Shown: one piece after another, positions 35,833-44,371 of the stretch
Numbering within the stretch: position 1 is the stretch's first letter
Layout of the letters: each line of letters starts with the position of its first letter
Assembly: GCA_963847235.1 (NCBI GenBank)
Contig: CAWJYU010000024.1
Span: forward strand, 1-64,000
Origin: JACDAN01 sp963847235
Lineage (GTDB): Bacteria > Actinomycetota > Thermoleophilia > Gaiellales > Gaiellaceae
Direction: 5' to 3'
DNA length: 64,000 nt
The notes under the pieces: generated by a model
Databases searched by the model: none
What the model was told of the DNA's origin: nothing
What the model saw: only the letters and a program-made list of their open reading frames with translations
Position numbers and translations under genes: made by a program

Positions 35833-36496
35833 ATGCGCGAGCTACAGGCTGGACTCTGGCACTGGCAGGCGCCGCACCCGGGCTGGCAGCCGAGCGAGCC
35901 GTGGGATCGGAACGTCTCCTCCTACGCAATCGACGACGGCGAGCGCCTGCTGCTCTTCGACCCGATCGCCCCGCCGAGCGAGATCGAGAAGCTCGCGGCC
36001 GAGCGCGAGACGGCGGTCGTGCTGACCGCGCCGTGGCACGAGCGCGACGCGCAGCGTCTGGTCGAGCGGCTCGGTGTGCCCGTCTACACGCCACTGCCCG
36101 ATACCGCGGAAGACCTCATGCAGACGTACGGCATCACCGCCGAGCAGGCGGGCGACGGCAGCCCCGACGTCGTCTGGCTCCTCAAGGAGGGGATCGGCGA
36201 GGCGCACCCGTACGCGGCGGGCGACCGACTGGACGTCGGTGTCGAGGCGTTTCCCGGACAAAAGCCGAACGACCTGGTGCTCTGGATCGAGAGCCATCGG
36301 AGCGGTGATCGCCGGCGACACGCTCGTCGACTTCGGTCGCGGGCTCGAGGTCAATCCCCGGTGGCTGCGTCCGGACACGACGCTGGAGCAGGTCGTCGAA
36401 CGCTTGCGTCCGCTGCTGGAGCTGCCTGTCGAGCACGTGCTCCCGGCGCACGGAGCACCGACAGACCGTGCTGCGCTCGAGCGCGCGCTCAGCTGA
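35833..36496 (+). CDS. Metallo-beta-lactamase-fold protein (frameshifted)
   Basis: About 220 aa with MBL fold features. LLLFDPIAPPSE and TAPWHERDAQRLVERLG replace the usual THxHxDH motif (one His and Asp remain), then AVIAGDTLVDFG and HVLPAHGAPT, the latter the canonical late metal motif. Near 36302 an extra A shifts the frame; removing it gives ESHRAVIAGDTL, the family sequence. Loss of the first two His suggests altered or absent metal binding. Leaderless promoter pattern upstream. Confidence 0.78.
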
Positions 36497-36543
36497 GCGT
36501 GCGATCACCTCCATAGGCCGCGCGAGGCCGGGCAGACAGCCGA

Positions 36544-36892
36544 TCAGCGCCGCCGCGATGCGACGCGCAGCCGGTTCCCGTCGGGGTCTGCGAGGTCGCA
36601 CTCGCGGCCGGCAAGACCTTCCTCGTCGACCGGGACACCGAACTCGGCGGAGACGGCGTCGATGTCGGTCACGTACGAGATGGACGAGGCTGCCCGGCGG
36701 CGCGTCACCTGTGTGCTCGGACAGGTAGAGGCGAACGTCGCCTCGCGCGACCGAAACGAACCACGGGAACCCGGGCTCGAACTGGTGCTCCCATTCCTTT
36801 CGAAACCCGAGCCGCTCATACCACTGAACCGCTCGCGCGGCGTCCGCGACACGGAGAACGGGGACGACCTCTTCGTCTGGCGCGGCGGCCAC
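36544..36892 (-). CDS. VOC / glyoxalase-bleomycin-resistance family protein (frameshifted)
   Basis: About 115 aa. VOC fold: VVPVLRVADAARAVQWYERL at the N-terminus, EHQFEPGFPWFVSVARG, then VTDIDAVSAEFGVPV and CDLADPDGNRLRV at the C-terminus. An extra G near 36685 shifts the frame; without it the sequence reads GSLVHLYVTDIDAV. GTG start. Could bind an antibiotic such as bleomycin or act as a lyase; the ligand is not predictable. Confidence 0.82.
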
Positions 36893-36938
36893 CGACTAAC
36901 TCGCTACTGACAGGTCGGGAAGGTCGAGACCTGCGCGC

Positions 36939-37577
36939 TCAGCGAAGAGCCTCCTCGAACCGCGGGTCGTCGCGTACGGCGGCGAGGTCGTCGTCTCTGG
37001 GCGCGTCCTCGCGGAACCGCGGGAACAGCTCGACGGACCGCCGGAGGTGGGCGAAGGTTTCGTCGCCGGTGTCGCCAGCGAGCGTCGCGAAGCACGCGTA
37101 GTTGTAATTCAAGCCCGCGTGGTCCGGCATGTGCTCGAGGCCACCGCGGACCGCTTCGAGCGCGTCGGCGTAGCGCTGTTCGCCGTAGGCCCTCATGGAC
37201 TCTTCGTGGAACGGCCACGCCTCGCCCCAGTCGACCCCCTGGTACGCCTCGCCGGGTGTGGCGCCGAGGGCGAGGATGGTTCCGTCCCCGGTCGCCTTCC
37301 GCCGCGTCTCCGGCCCGACGAACACGAGTGTTCCTGGAGGCGCGTCGACCGCCTCGCCGTCGATCTCGAAGGTCGCCTTCCCGTCGAGCACGATGTACAG
37401 CTCCTCCTGGCCCGTCCCGACCTCGTCGTGCTCGTTGATCAGCGTGCCGTCCTCGCCTGGTGTGTAGGCGTTGATTCCGAACGCGTGGATCCCGAGGTGC
37501 TCGCGCACCGGAATATCTCTGCCGCGCCGCTCGATGTCGTCGAGGCGTGCGACTTGCCAGTTCGGCTTGTCGTTCAT
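36939..37577 (-). CDS. Cupin-TPR protein
   Basis: 212 aa. N-terminal cupin barrel (residues 20-115): NEHDEVGTGQEELYIVLDG followed by KATFEIDGEAVDAPPGTLVFV, with conserved His/Glu. A helical C-terminal region (AYGEQRYADALEAVRGGLEH and NYACFATLAGDTGDE) looks like two TPR units. It probably binds a small ligand or metal. The gene has the best ribosome binding site in the window. It is separate from the membrane gene downstream of it on the same strand order. Confidence 0.82.
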   Translation of the reverse strand: MNDKPNWQVARLDDIERRGRDIPVREHLGIHAFGINAYTPGEDGTLINEHDEVGTGQEELYIVLDGKATFEIDGEAVDAPPGTLVFVGPETRRKATGDGTILALGATPGEAYQGVDWGEAWPFHEESMRAYGEQRYADALEAVRGGLEHMPDHAGLNYNYACFATLAGDTGDETFAHLRRSVELFPRFREDAPRDDDLAAVRDDPRFEEALR

Positions 37578-37580
37578 CCG

Positions 37581-37591
37581 ATCACCTCCTA
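37581..37591 (-). promoter_or_regulatory. Strong Shine-Dalgarno of the cupin-TPR gene
   Basis: TAGGAGGTGAT on the minus strand, near-perfect complement of the 16S 3' end, 3 nt before the ATG at 37577. Contrasts with the many leaderless genes around it. Confidence 0.6.
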
Positions 37592-37634
37592 TAGCGCCAA
37601 CTTTGCCAGGGCGAGAACATAGTCGCTCGGAAGT

Positions 37635-38972
37635 TCAGTCGAACGTGAAGAGGAGCGGCAGGACGACCACGACCGCGGCGGCCCACAGGGCGAAGACGGG
37701 AAGGTAGGTGGTCTGCCAGCGCTCGAGCCGGTGGAGCCTGGTGCGTCCTGTGAGGAATCGGGCGGAGAGCCAGGCGGCACCGGCCAGGTTCACGAGGAGG
37801 ACGAGGTTGAGGCCGACCGCTGCCGTTCGGTTCGGGGTGAACCCGAGGTCGCCGATCCGCGCGATCATCGCGCCGAGCACCATCACGTCGAGGACGAGGG
37901 CGCTGACGACGGCGACCAGCTGGATGCGGTCCATCCAGCCCGGCGACTCCGACGGGTCGCGCGCGGACATCCCGTACAGGACGAGCGCGAGGACGACCAC
38001 CAGCAGGGCGTCGAAGACGCTGACGAGGTCGCGGTCGAAGGCGTCGCCGAGACCGGTCACCGCGTAGACGACGGCGGAGACGGCCAGCATCACCGCGAAC
38101 AGCGGCGTGAAGAGCATCGTGAGCACCGGCGCCATGTTCTCCACGACCCGCTGCTTCGACTCGACGAGCCACGCGGCCACGATCACGGCACCCGCCGCTC
38201 CTGACGGCAGCACCCACGCGGCGACCGTGTCGACGTCGACGCCGGTGGGCTCGAGGATCGCGGCGGTCAGGCCCATGAGCACCCCGCCCCCGAGCGCGAT
38301 CAGCACGTAGTAGATGAACCACTCGCCCGTGAAGCGGACGAAGTCCATGCGCCGCTCGTGCGACTGGAGCGTGCCGCCCATGTACGGGTAGGCGACGACG
38401 AACCACAGCACGACCGGCAGGTGGATCGCGACGAGCTCCTCGGTCGACGAGTCCGCGTCCCACGGGTAGAGGTTGACCACGAGCGCGGCGAGCGCGAACG
38501 GCGCCGCCGCCAGCGCCCATTGCTGCGGGTCGAGCTGCCGCCGGCGGGCGAAGTACCCGGCGAGGAACGGCAACACGAAGAGACTGAGGTTGCGCGCGAA
38601 CCAGGTCGGCTCCTCGTCGGGGAAGTCCGCAGCGAGGCGTGCGATCTGAATCGTGACCGCCGCAGCCACGGCGAAGGCGAGCGGCTCGACCCAGCCGCCG
38701 GCCGCGCGCGCCGGCTCGTCGTCAGCTCGGAAGAGCTGTTTCCAGAGTCGCCCGCTGTGCTCGCGTGCGTACTCCCGGGACAGGCTGTCGAGGTCGCCCA
38801 TCCGTTTCACGGCGACCAGGAACGCCTCGTCGTCCGCGAGGCCGGCCGTGTGCAGCTCGTCGATCTGGCCGCGAAGATGATCCTCGAGCTCGTCGACGTC
38901 GCGGCCGTTGACGCCCGGGGCGTTCGCGACGTAGGCCCGCCACTCTGCGATCTGTGACTCCACGCTCTCCAT
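37635..38972 (-). CDS. Polytopic membrane protein partner of PadR
   Basis: About 445 aa. The first 75 residues resemble the soluble N-terminal helices often found downstream of padR genes (VNGRDVDELEDHLRGQIDEL, AVKRMGDLDSLSREYARE), followed by about ten transmembrane segments. It probably inserts in the cytoplasmic membrane; function unknown. ATG 38972 is preferred because GAGGTG lies 5 nt upstream; a GTG at 38978 is an alternative. It overlaps the padR stop by a few bases, so the pair is one operon. Confidence 0.85.
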   Translation of the reverse strand: MESVESQIAEWRAYVANAPGVNGRDVDELEDHLRGQIDELHTAGLADDEAFLVAVKRMGDLDSLSREYAREHSGRLWKQLFRADDEPARAAGGWVEPLAFAVAAAVTIQIARLAADFPDEEPTWFARNLSLFVLPFLAGYFARRRQLDPQQWALAAAPFALAALVVNLYPWDADSSTEELVAIHLPVVLWFVVAYPYMGGTLQSHERRMDFVRFTGEWFIYYVLIALGGGVLMGLTAAILEPTGVDVDTVAAWVLPSGAAGAVIVAAWLVESKQRVVENMAPVLTMLFTPLFAVMLAVSAVVYAVTGLGDAFDRDLVSVFDALLVVVLALVLYGMSARDPSESPGWMDRIQLVAVVSALVLDVMVLGAMIARIGDLGFTPNRTAAVGLNLVLLVNLAGAAWLSARFLTGRTRLHRLERWQTTYLPVFALWAAAVVVVLPLLFTFD

Positions 38973-38974
38973 GC

Positions 38975-39334
38975 TCACACCTCGTCGAGAGCCGTCAGCA
39001 GCACACCCGAGCCCGGCCAGACGTCGTTCAGCGCACGGGTGATGGTCTCCCACTGCCGTCGCTGCTCCGCAAGTGCTCTTCGTCCGTCGTCGGTGACCGA
39101 GTAGTACTTGCGGCGACGCCCTTCAGGTGACGTTCGCCACTCCGTCGTCACGTGCCCGAGCCGATCGAGGCGGTGGAGCAGCGGGTAGAGCATCCCGTCG
39201 GTCCACTCGAGCTCGCCCGCGGAGAGCGCACGTACCCGCTTGAGGATGGCGTAGCCGTAGCTCTCACCCTCCGCCAGGATCGCGAGCACGAGCGGCGTCG
39301 CCGCGGCCGCGACTAGGTCCTTGTCGATGTGCAT
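38975..39334 (-). CDS. PadR-family transcriptional regulator
   Basis: 119 aa winged-helix repressor. PadR signature: LVLAILAEGESYGYAILKRV, ELEWTDGMLYPLLHRLDRLG (recognition helix and wing) and GRRRKYYSVTDDGRRAL. It presumably represses its own operon with the membrane protein, responding to a small molecule or envelope stress. ATG 39334 is used because it gives the usual N-terminus (HIDKDLVAA). A palindrome lies 24 bp upstream. Confidence 0.9.
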   Translation of the reverse strand: MHIDKDLVAAAATPLVLAILAEGESYGYAILKRVRALSAGELEWTDGMLYPLLHRLDRLGHVTTEWRTSPEGRRRKYYSVTDDGRRALAEQRRQWETITRALNDVWPGSGVLLTALDEV

Positions 39335-39357
39335 AGCGCTCTCCACGGCTCGAAGTG

Positions 39358-39367
39358 CTATGCATAG
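39358..39367. promoter_or_regulatory. Putative PadR operator
   Basis: Perfect palindrome CTATGCATAG, extended to GTGC..GCAC flanks, 24 bp before the padR start. Placement suggests autorepression. The TATGCATA core recurs at 41126-41133. Confidence 0.5.
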
Positions 39368-39373
39368 AAGCAC

Positions 39374-39632
39374 AAGGTAACCGGAGCCGCAAGCCGGTTA
39401 GACGAGGCGAGGAGCGAGCGCCGGGATTATCGTCGCGAGCGGGAGGCGAGCAGAGCAGGGACTGCAGTCGCGGCCACGAGGCGATGGTCTCATGTGAGGC
39501 CTCAAGTGCTCGCGCTGCGGGGCTACGCCACTTGGCGACAGAACTATTAGGGTCTGGCGCCCAGTGTCAACGAGGAGCATTCGGGTCAAGGCGAGCTGTC
39601 GCCACTAAGAGGGCCGACGCCGAGAGGGGTGC
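39374..39632. other. Intergenic stretch, no gene seen
   Basis: 259 bp between padR and the island. No convincing reading frame, tRNA or direct repeat was found. Composition shifts to lower GC toward the right end, so this probably contains the left boundary of the island. Confidence 0.4.
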
Positions 39633-41078
39633 ATGGATAGGCCGGGGATGACCGGGGCGTCTGTGGCGATCGACGTGGCAACGATTCCGGAAATAGGGGG
39701 CCGCGTTTGGGGGCCGGACCTCTTCGCGTGGGCCTATGACGGGCTTATGGCGTGCGACGGATGGCGCGGGCAGGACGATCCGGCCGAGATGGAGCATCGG
39801 GAAAGGGTGATCCGGTGGCGCGACCGGATACGAGATGCCGACGGCTGGGTGCCAGCGCCCGTGATTTCCGAGATACAAGACCAACACCGGGCCGAGGATG
39901 CCGCGGAGCTGGCGCTGGAACTCGTAGTAGCCATTGATCGTGCCTATGCCGGCGTTCGTGTAACGCGTCCTTGCATTGTTCCCGCGACGGGATCGATCGC
40001 GGCACTGGTCGAGGAGTGGGAGATCAAGGGCAGCCTTGAGAAAGCCGTCGACGGTCTAGTCGTGCGGAAGGGTTCGTTTTGGCGCCAAGGCAGCGCTCTT
40101 TCGCACTACTGCGACGATCTTGGACGAGTCCCGGCATCTGTGGCCCGCCGCGTTGGCATCGCTCGCTACGCTCGTGTTTGGTCCCTGGGAAACCATTTGA
40201 GACAACAAGGGGAGACGGCGACCATACGGATAGCCTTCCTCCCCACGCTCTACGAGATCGCGGACCTTTCCATTGCTCCGGCGGGTGATAGGCGCTTCGC
40301 TGTCGAGCTCAATCCTGCGACGCAGACAAACCTTGAGCGCGCTGTCTCGGAGACCGTCGTGGACCTCGAGGATAGGGAGGTCAACATTGCATTGCTCCCG
40401 GAGACAGCGGCCTCATCGTCGTACTGCGCAGCCCTCAAAGATGCATTGGTGGCCAACTTCGCGCGCATCGCAGCCGAAGGGGGAAGGCCGAAACTTCGCC
40501 TAGTAGTCGTCGGCCGGTGCGCGCCCCGTTCGAACAGTGCATGCGTATTTGGCGCCGACGGCGAGCTGCTCTTCGAACAACGGAAGACGCAGCGATGGCG
40601 CCTGGACGCGACGCAGATTCGACGCTACGACCTTGAGGGGGATCTCGGCCCTAAGGAGCGTTCCGAGGATATCGACGAAGAGAGCATGCTCACGTTCCTT
40701 GATGACCCTGGTCTGGGCCGGGTCGTGGTGCTCATATGCGAGGACCTGGCGAGAGGTGATCCGTGGGTCATAACGGCGGCCGCCACTCCAACCGTGGTGC
40801 TCTCCCCTGTCCTCGATGGAGGGCTAACTGACACGAGATGGGCTTACCTTGCGGCTCGACGGATTGCAGACGAGCCGGGCTCGCTTGTGGCGGTTGCGAA
40901 CTCCTTCATACTCGGCCTTCGCGAGCGAGCAGTCAGAGGCGAGCGCATGTCTGACGCTATGGGCGTGGGCCTTATCTGTCACCCCGACGACTGGGATCAG
41001 ACGGAAGTGGTCAGGAGCGCGCCACGGCCGGGTCAGATCGAGATCAGGGACGTAACCTGGCCGCAAGCATGGGCTTAA
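39633..41078 (+). CDS. Nitrilase-fold (C-N hydrolase) protein of a putative defence island
   Basis: 481 aa. The C-terminal half has a nitrilase superfamily core with a candidate catalytic triad: E257 in IALLPETAAS, K318 in LFEQRKTQRW and C369 in VVLICEDLARG. The first 190 residues are alpha-helical and not recognisable. Nitrilase domains serve as effectors in DRT type 1 reverse-transcriptase defence systems; no reverse transcriptase is present here, so this would be a stand-alone form. Codon use is less GC-biased than in neighbours. It has its own terminator; the next three genes form a separate unit on the same strand. Amide or NAD-type substrates are possible but unproven. Confidence 0.75.
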   Translation: MDRPGMTGASVAIDVATIPEIGGRVWGPDLFAWAYDGLMACDGWRGQDDPAEMEHRERVIRWRDRIRDADGWVPAPVISEIQDQHRAEDAAELALELVVAIDRAYAGVRVTRPCIVPATGSIAALVEEWEIKGSLEKAVDGLVVRKGSFWRQGSALSHYCDDLGRVPASVARRVGIARYARVWSLGNHLRQQGETATIRIAFLPTLYEIADLSIAPAGDRRFAVELNPATQTNLERAVSETVVDLEDREVNIALLPETAASSSYCAALKDALVANFARIAAEGGRPKLRLVVVGRCAPRSNSACVFGADGELLFEQRKTQRWRLDATQIRRYDLEGDLGPKERSEDIDEESMLTFLDDPGLGRVVVLICEDLARGDPWVITAAATPTVVLSPVLDGGLTDTRWAYLAARRIADEPGSLVAVANSFILGLRERAVRGERMSDAMGVGLICHPDDWDQTEVVRSAPRPGQIEIRDVTWPQAWA

Positions 41079-41094
41079 CCCCCCTTCTGGGGGT
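41078..41094 (+). terminator. Terminator hairpin after the nitrilase gene
   Basis: ACCCCC / GGGGGT stem with a CTTCT loop, directly after the stop codon. No clear U-tract. Confidence 0.55.
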
Positions 41095-41123
41095 CGTCTG
41101 CTGCGCTGCGGGATCCTACCATA

Positions 41124-41135
41124 ATTATGCATAAT
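41124..41135. promoter_or_regulatory. AT-rich palindrome, operator-like
   Basis: ATTATGCATAAT is a perfect 12-bp palindrome in an AT-rich patch 66 bp upstream of the winged-helix gene; it overlaps possible -10 sequences (CATAAT). Probably the operator of the encoded regulator. Confidence 0.5.
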
Positions 41136-41200
41136 GACATCCGGCAGCGCTGGCAGTGTGAGCCGCACAACCCAACATTCCGACGCGAAGGAGGCACCCA

Positions 41201-42244
41201 ATGAGCACGCACGATGAGGAGGCGAACGCTCGCCCCATGATCCGCCGCCTCGCAAGGCTCCTCGCGCTAAGTAGCCACTCAAGGAATATCGAGGCTGTCG
41301 AACGCGCGGCAGATGAGATCGCTCGTCTGACTGCCGGCGTCGACCCGTCAACTGTTAATCCATCAAGCGGTGACTTCCGGTCCGGTGCCTCGGAGGCCCT
41401 CTCGGTACTCCTGAACGCGGTTTCGGAGCAAATGATTTCTCGCTCGACTGTGAACCTATTACACCGAAAGCCGCGTCCGCGTGTCTTCGTGGCAATCGCT
41501 TCCTCGCCCGGGATGACACAAAAGGAGTTGAGCGAGGCCATCGGGGTCAAAGAAAGCAATCTGTCGACGTACATCCGGGAGCTTGCAGCAGTCGGCTTGA
41601 TTGAACCGGCGGCCCCGGTTTCCCAGAAGGGAAAGGCGTGGCGAGTCGCACCATGGGGGATCCAGACGTTCTTCCAAGCATTGGCTGACCTCACAGAATC
41701 GGTTCCGGAGGAAGAGCTTGCGCACGCGACACAAGCACTCATCGCGCTCCGGAGCGGCGTCGCCGACGCGCCGTCCGCTGGAGAGCCTGAAACCATCTCC
41801 AAAGAGGAGTACTACATGCGTCTCGACGCCGCACTTGGAATCGAGACATCAAAGCCGTTGCTCCTTTCCACCTTCTTCAAAGGAGATCTTCGGGAGCACG
41901 AGCGCCCATGGGACCTGCATAAGCGCGTTTTTGAGCGGCGGGAGTTTAATCGGCCCTTGGAATGGATCATGGTCCTGAACGATGCGACCAAGGCATGGAT
42001 GGGTGAGCTCTTTGAAGCGGCCGAGGGAGAGCGGCGGCTTAACGTGTACTCGGTGACCGAGGTCTTGGACCCTGTGCCGACGGTGCAGGTGCTCGACCAT
42101 GAGGGTTTGTTCTACCCGCTTCCGCCTGGTGACGAGGGCCTGGTCAAGTCGCGAAGCGAGGCGATCGAGACATGGGAGAGCGTTCGCGCTGGCGCGGTCG
42201 AGACCTTTGTCGGGGGTCGGGTCCGCACGGCTGTGCGAGCGTGA
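41201..42244 (+). CDS. Winged-helix DNA-binding protein, island operon gene 1
   Basis: 347 aa. A MarR/ArsR-type winged helix sits at residues 90-155 (RPRVFVAIASSPGMTQKELS, EAIGVKESNLSTYIRELAAV, and wing GKAWRVAPWG). An N-terminal helical region precedes it, and a C-terminal alpha/beta region (LEWIMVLNDATKAWMGELF, LNVYSVTEVLDPVPTVQVLD) resembles effector-binding domains attached to such HTHs; no HKD catalytic motif is seen. Start ATG 41201 has AAGGAGG 6 nt upstream. Likely regulator or sensor of the operon. Stop overlaps the next gene by 4 bp. Confidence 0.8.
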   Translation: MSTHDEEANARPMIRRLARLLALSSHSRNIEAVERAADEIARLTAGVDPSTVNPSSGDFRSGASEALSVLLNAVSEQMISRSTVNLLHRKPRPRVFVAIASSPGMTQKELSEAIGVKESNLSTYIRELAAVGLIEPAAPVSQKGKAWRVAPWGIQTFFQALADLTESVPEEELAHATQALIALRSGVADAPSAGEPETISKEEYYMRLDAALGIETSKPLLLSTFFKGDLREHERPWDLHKRVFERREFNRPLEWIMVLNDATKAWMGELFEAAEGERRLNVYSVTEVLDPVPTVQVLDHEGLFYPLPPGDEGLVKSRSEAIETWESVRAGAVETFVGGRVRTAVRA

Positions 42245-43338
42245 GGCGTCTTGCAATTATGGCTGGAGCCCGGACGCTTGGCGACGAGCCATTCGAGGCT
42301 GATCCGCTGACCCCTCGGGTCGGCACGATGCGCCCTCATCTGCTCGCCGAACACAAACTTCTTGCCGTCTCGACGTACGCGTTCACCCGTCGACTCGAAC
42401 AGAGCCTTGCTCCGCAGCTTTCCCTAAGTGTTCGGTCGGGTCCCGCAAGCTTCGAACAGGGTCTCGATGCGGCGTTAGTCGAAGAGATCTCGGCTCACTA
42501 CGAGGATCTCGACCAAGGGTTCATTGGAACGCATGTCCCACCTGCGGGCTCATTCAGGGGTTCGCGTAGCGCGTCGAGTTCGGTCAAGTTCGCAGCCCTG
42601 ATATGGGCAGGGTCGACACCGGTAGGCAAGTGCGTCCTCACCTTTAAGCGAGGCGGCAGAATCAAGGTTGGACCGCTTTACATCGTGCCATCTCAACGAG
42701 GACGCGAACTTGCAACAGCCACGTTGATCTACATCCTTGATGCAGCGCGCGACGCTGGGTACTTGAGGGTCTATGCGACCGTGGCGTTGGCAAACCACGC
42801 TGCGGTAGCACTTGTCGAGCGTTGTGGCTTCGAACGCCAGCTGACCTTGAGCCGGCACTACAGCGCGCTCTGCGACGAGGCCGTTTACGTACGCGAACTA
42901 AATCGACTTGCGCGGAGGATCTTGACGGACGATCGCACCACGTTCCTCCCAGTCTCTCATCCGCGAAGGATGTGGTGCGACCAAAGCGAGGCGCCGTTGA
43001 GGCACAAGAGAGGCGGTAGCACCACAGTGATCGTCGCGGATGCCCCTGCTGTATCGAGCTACGTGATCCGGGAGTGGGAGGCTGAGGCAACTCGTCTCAG
43101 GCGCCGCAAGCTCACGGTCGTCTGGCCGCACTCCGATTGCGAGGCCTCCTTGCCAGCTCACTACATGAAGGAAGGGGAGTTTGCGATGAGCGGCGACGAA
43201 GCATTCGAAAGGGTTGCGATTTATTCGGCTTTCGCCGGCGAGGAGCGCACCTTCGGAAGCTTCACACCGCACGGCACCCAGCGTCAGAGCGCGGTCGCCC
43301 TTGATCGTCGTGAGGCTACGGACGGCAGGTCGGCCTAG
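42241..43338 (+). CDS. GNAT-domain protein, island operon gene 2
   Basis: 365 aa. A GNAT core lies at about residues 110-205: VGPLYIVPSQRGRELATATL is the acetyl-CoA-binding motif A, followed by ATVALANHAAVALVERCGF. The remaining 160 residues form an extra C-terminal domain (TTVIVADAPAVSSYVIREWE) that I cannot assign. GTG start overlaps the regulator's stop (GTGA). GNAT enzymes occur in toxin-antitoxin systems (acylating tRNA or proteins) and as modifiers of alarm signals, so an effector role is possible. Confidence 0.75.
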   Translation: MRRLAIMAGARTLGDEPFEADPLTPRVGTMRPHLLAEHKLLAVSTYAFTRRLEQSLAPQLSLSVRSGPASFEQGLDAALVEEISAHYEDLDQGFIGTHVPPAGSFRGSRSASSSVKFAALIWAGSTPVGKCVLTFKRGGRIKVGPLYIVPSQRGRELATATLIYILDAARDAGYLRVYATVALANHAAVALVERCGFERQLTLSRHYSALCDEAVYVRELNRLARRILTDDRTTFLPVSHPRRMWCDQSEAPLRHKRGGSTTVIVADAPAVSSYVIREWEAEATRLRRRKLTVVWPHSDCEASLPAHYMKEGEFAMSGDEAFERVAIYSAFAGEERTFGSFTPHGTQRQSAVALDRREATDGRSA

Positions 43339-43362
43339 CGCCCTCTGCCCTGGTCGTCGCTT

Positions 43363-44286
43363 ATGACCGAGCACGCGATTCACCTCGGACAGCCGCCAGA
43401 CCCGGCGACGCTCGAGGCACTCGCGGAGTTCATCTGCGGCGACGACTCAGAACGGTTCCCCTCATACCGGAGTTCCTCGTACTTAACCCGCTTCTTCCAG
43501 GGAATCAAGATCGACGCTACCCATGACGGATCGACTAGGAAGTGGTGGGTTCTCACCGTTCTTCAGGAGCTTGAGCCCGCCGACGTCGAAAGGGTAATCC
43601 TCCGTCTCGCTGACCCTCGCGAGTATCGCGGCGAGCAGAAGAGTCTTCGGCTCGCCATCCAAACCATGAACGGCATCTTGGCCATGGAGAGCCTTGCCGT
43701 CGCATTCGACGGATCGACACCGGAGCTCCGCCGGTCAGCTGGCATCCAACTTGATGCTGAGGAGCTCGCGAAGGACGAGCCGGCTCGCGATGAAAAGGCG
43801 TTTCTTGAGCAGCGGTTCCCGGAGGAGTTGCGAGTTGAAGAGTTGGCGCTCGATGCGGTGATTACGGGCTTCCTTCAGGCGCGCATCAACGAGGTGCAGG
43901 CCTGCCCAAGAGACAAAGTTGCACTCGGGACGATCATATTGCTCGGCAGCACGCTTGAAGGTCTCCTGCTCGCCGTGGCTCTTCAGCACCCGAACGCGTT
44001 CATGTCCTCGTCTGTCGCACCGAAGGGACACTCTGGAAAAACCAAGAAGCTCCACGAGTGGACGTTTAGCGAGCTCATCATTGTTGCGCGAAACCTTGAC
44101 CTCCTTGACGTCGACGTCGAGAAGTTCAGCCACGGGCTCCGCGACTTCCGGAACTACATTCACCCGTACCAGCAGATGTCAGAGAATTTCAGCCCCGATC
44201 AACACACGGTCGACATCTGCTGGCAGGTGTTCCGCGCCGCCTATAACCAGCTGGAAAAGCGGATGGCGCAGCTCTCTGCGAAATAA
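43363..44286 (+). CDS. AbiJ/HEPN-like protein, island operon gene 3
   Basis: 307 aa. The N-terminal part resembles AbiJ N-terminal domains (PSYRSSSYLTRFFQGIKID, HDGSTRKWWVLTVLQEL, RVILRLADPREYRG). The C-terminal 130 residues are helical with the HEPN-type motif HGLRDFRNYIHPYQ (R260/R263 and H267), the site of RNA cleavage in HEPN toxins. Abortive-infection proteins of this kind cut RNA on phage attack. It lies 24 bp after the GNAT gene on the same strand and ends 85 bp from the converging nrdJ. Confidence 0.78.
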   Translation: MTEHAIHLGQPPDPATLEALAEFICGDDSERFPSYRSSSYLTRFFQGIKIDATHDGSTRKWWVLTVLQELEPADVERVILRLADPREYRGEQKSLRLAIQTMNGILAMESLAVAFDGSTPELRRSAGIQLDAEELAKDEPARDEKAFLEQRFPEELRVEELALDAVITGFLQARINEVQACPRDKVALGTIILLGSTLEGLLLAVALQHPNAFMSSSVAPKGHSGKTKKLHEWTFSELIIVARNLDLLDVDVEKFSHGLRDFRNYIHPYQQMSENFSPDQHTVDICWQVFRAAYNQLEKRMAQLSAK

Positions 44287-44371
44287 GCTCACCGGACCCA
44301 TATCTGCGCCCCGGCGAGTCGATTGTGGCAGACGCCTTCCGGCTCCGCCGAATGTCTGTCGTCGCGGATAG

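Noticed and set aside
39633..41078. Reverse transcriptase partner for the nitrilase-fold gene
   Set aside because: No YxDD or RT motif in any frame of the island, and no retron-like RNA was evident.
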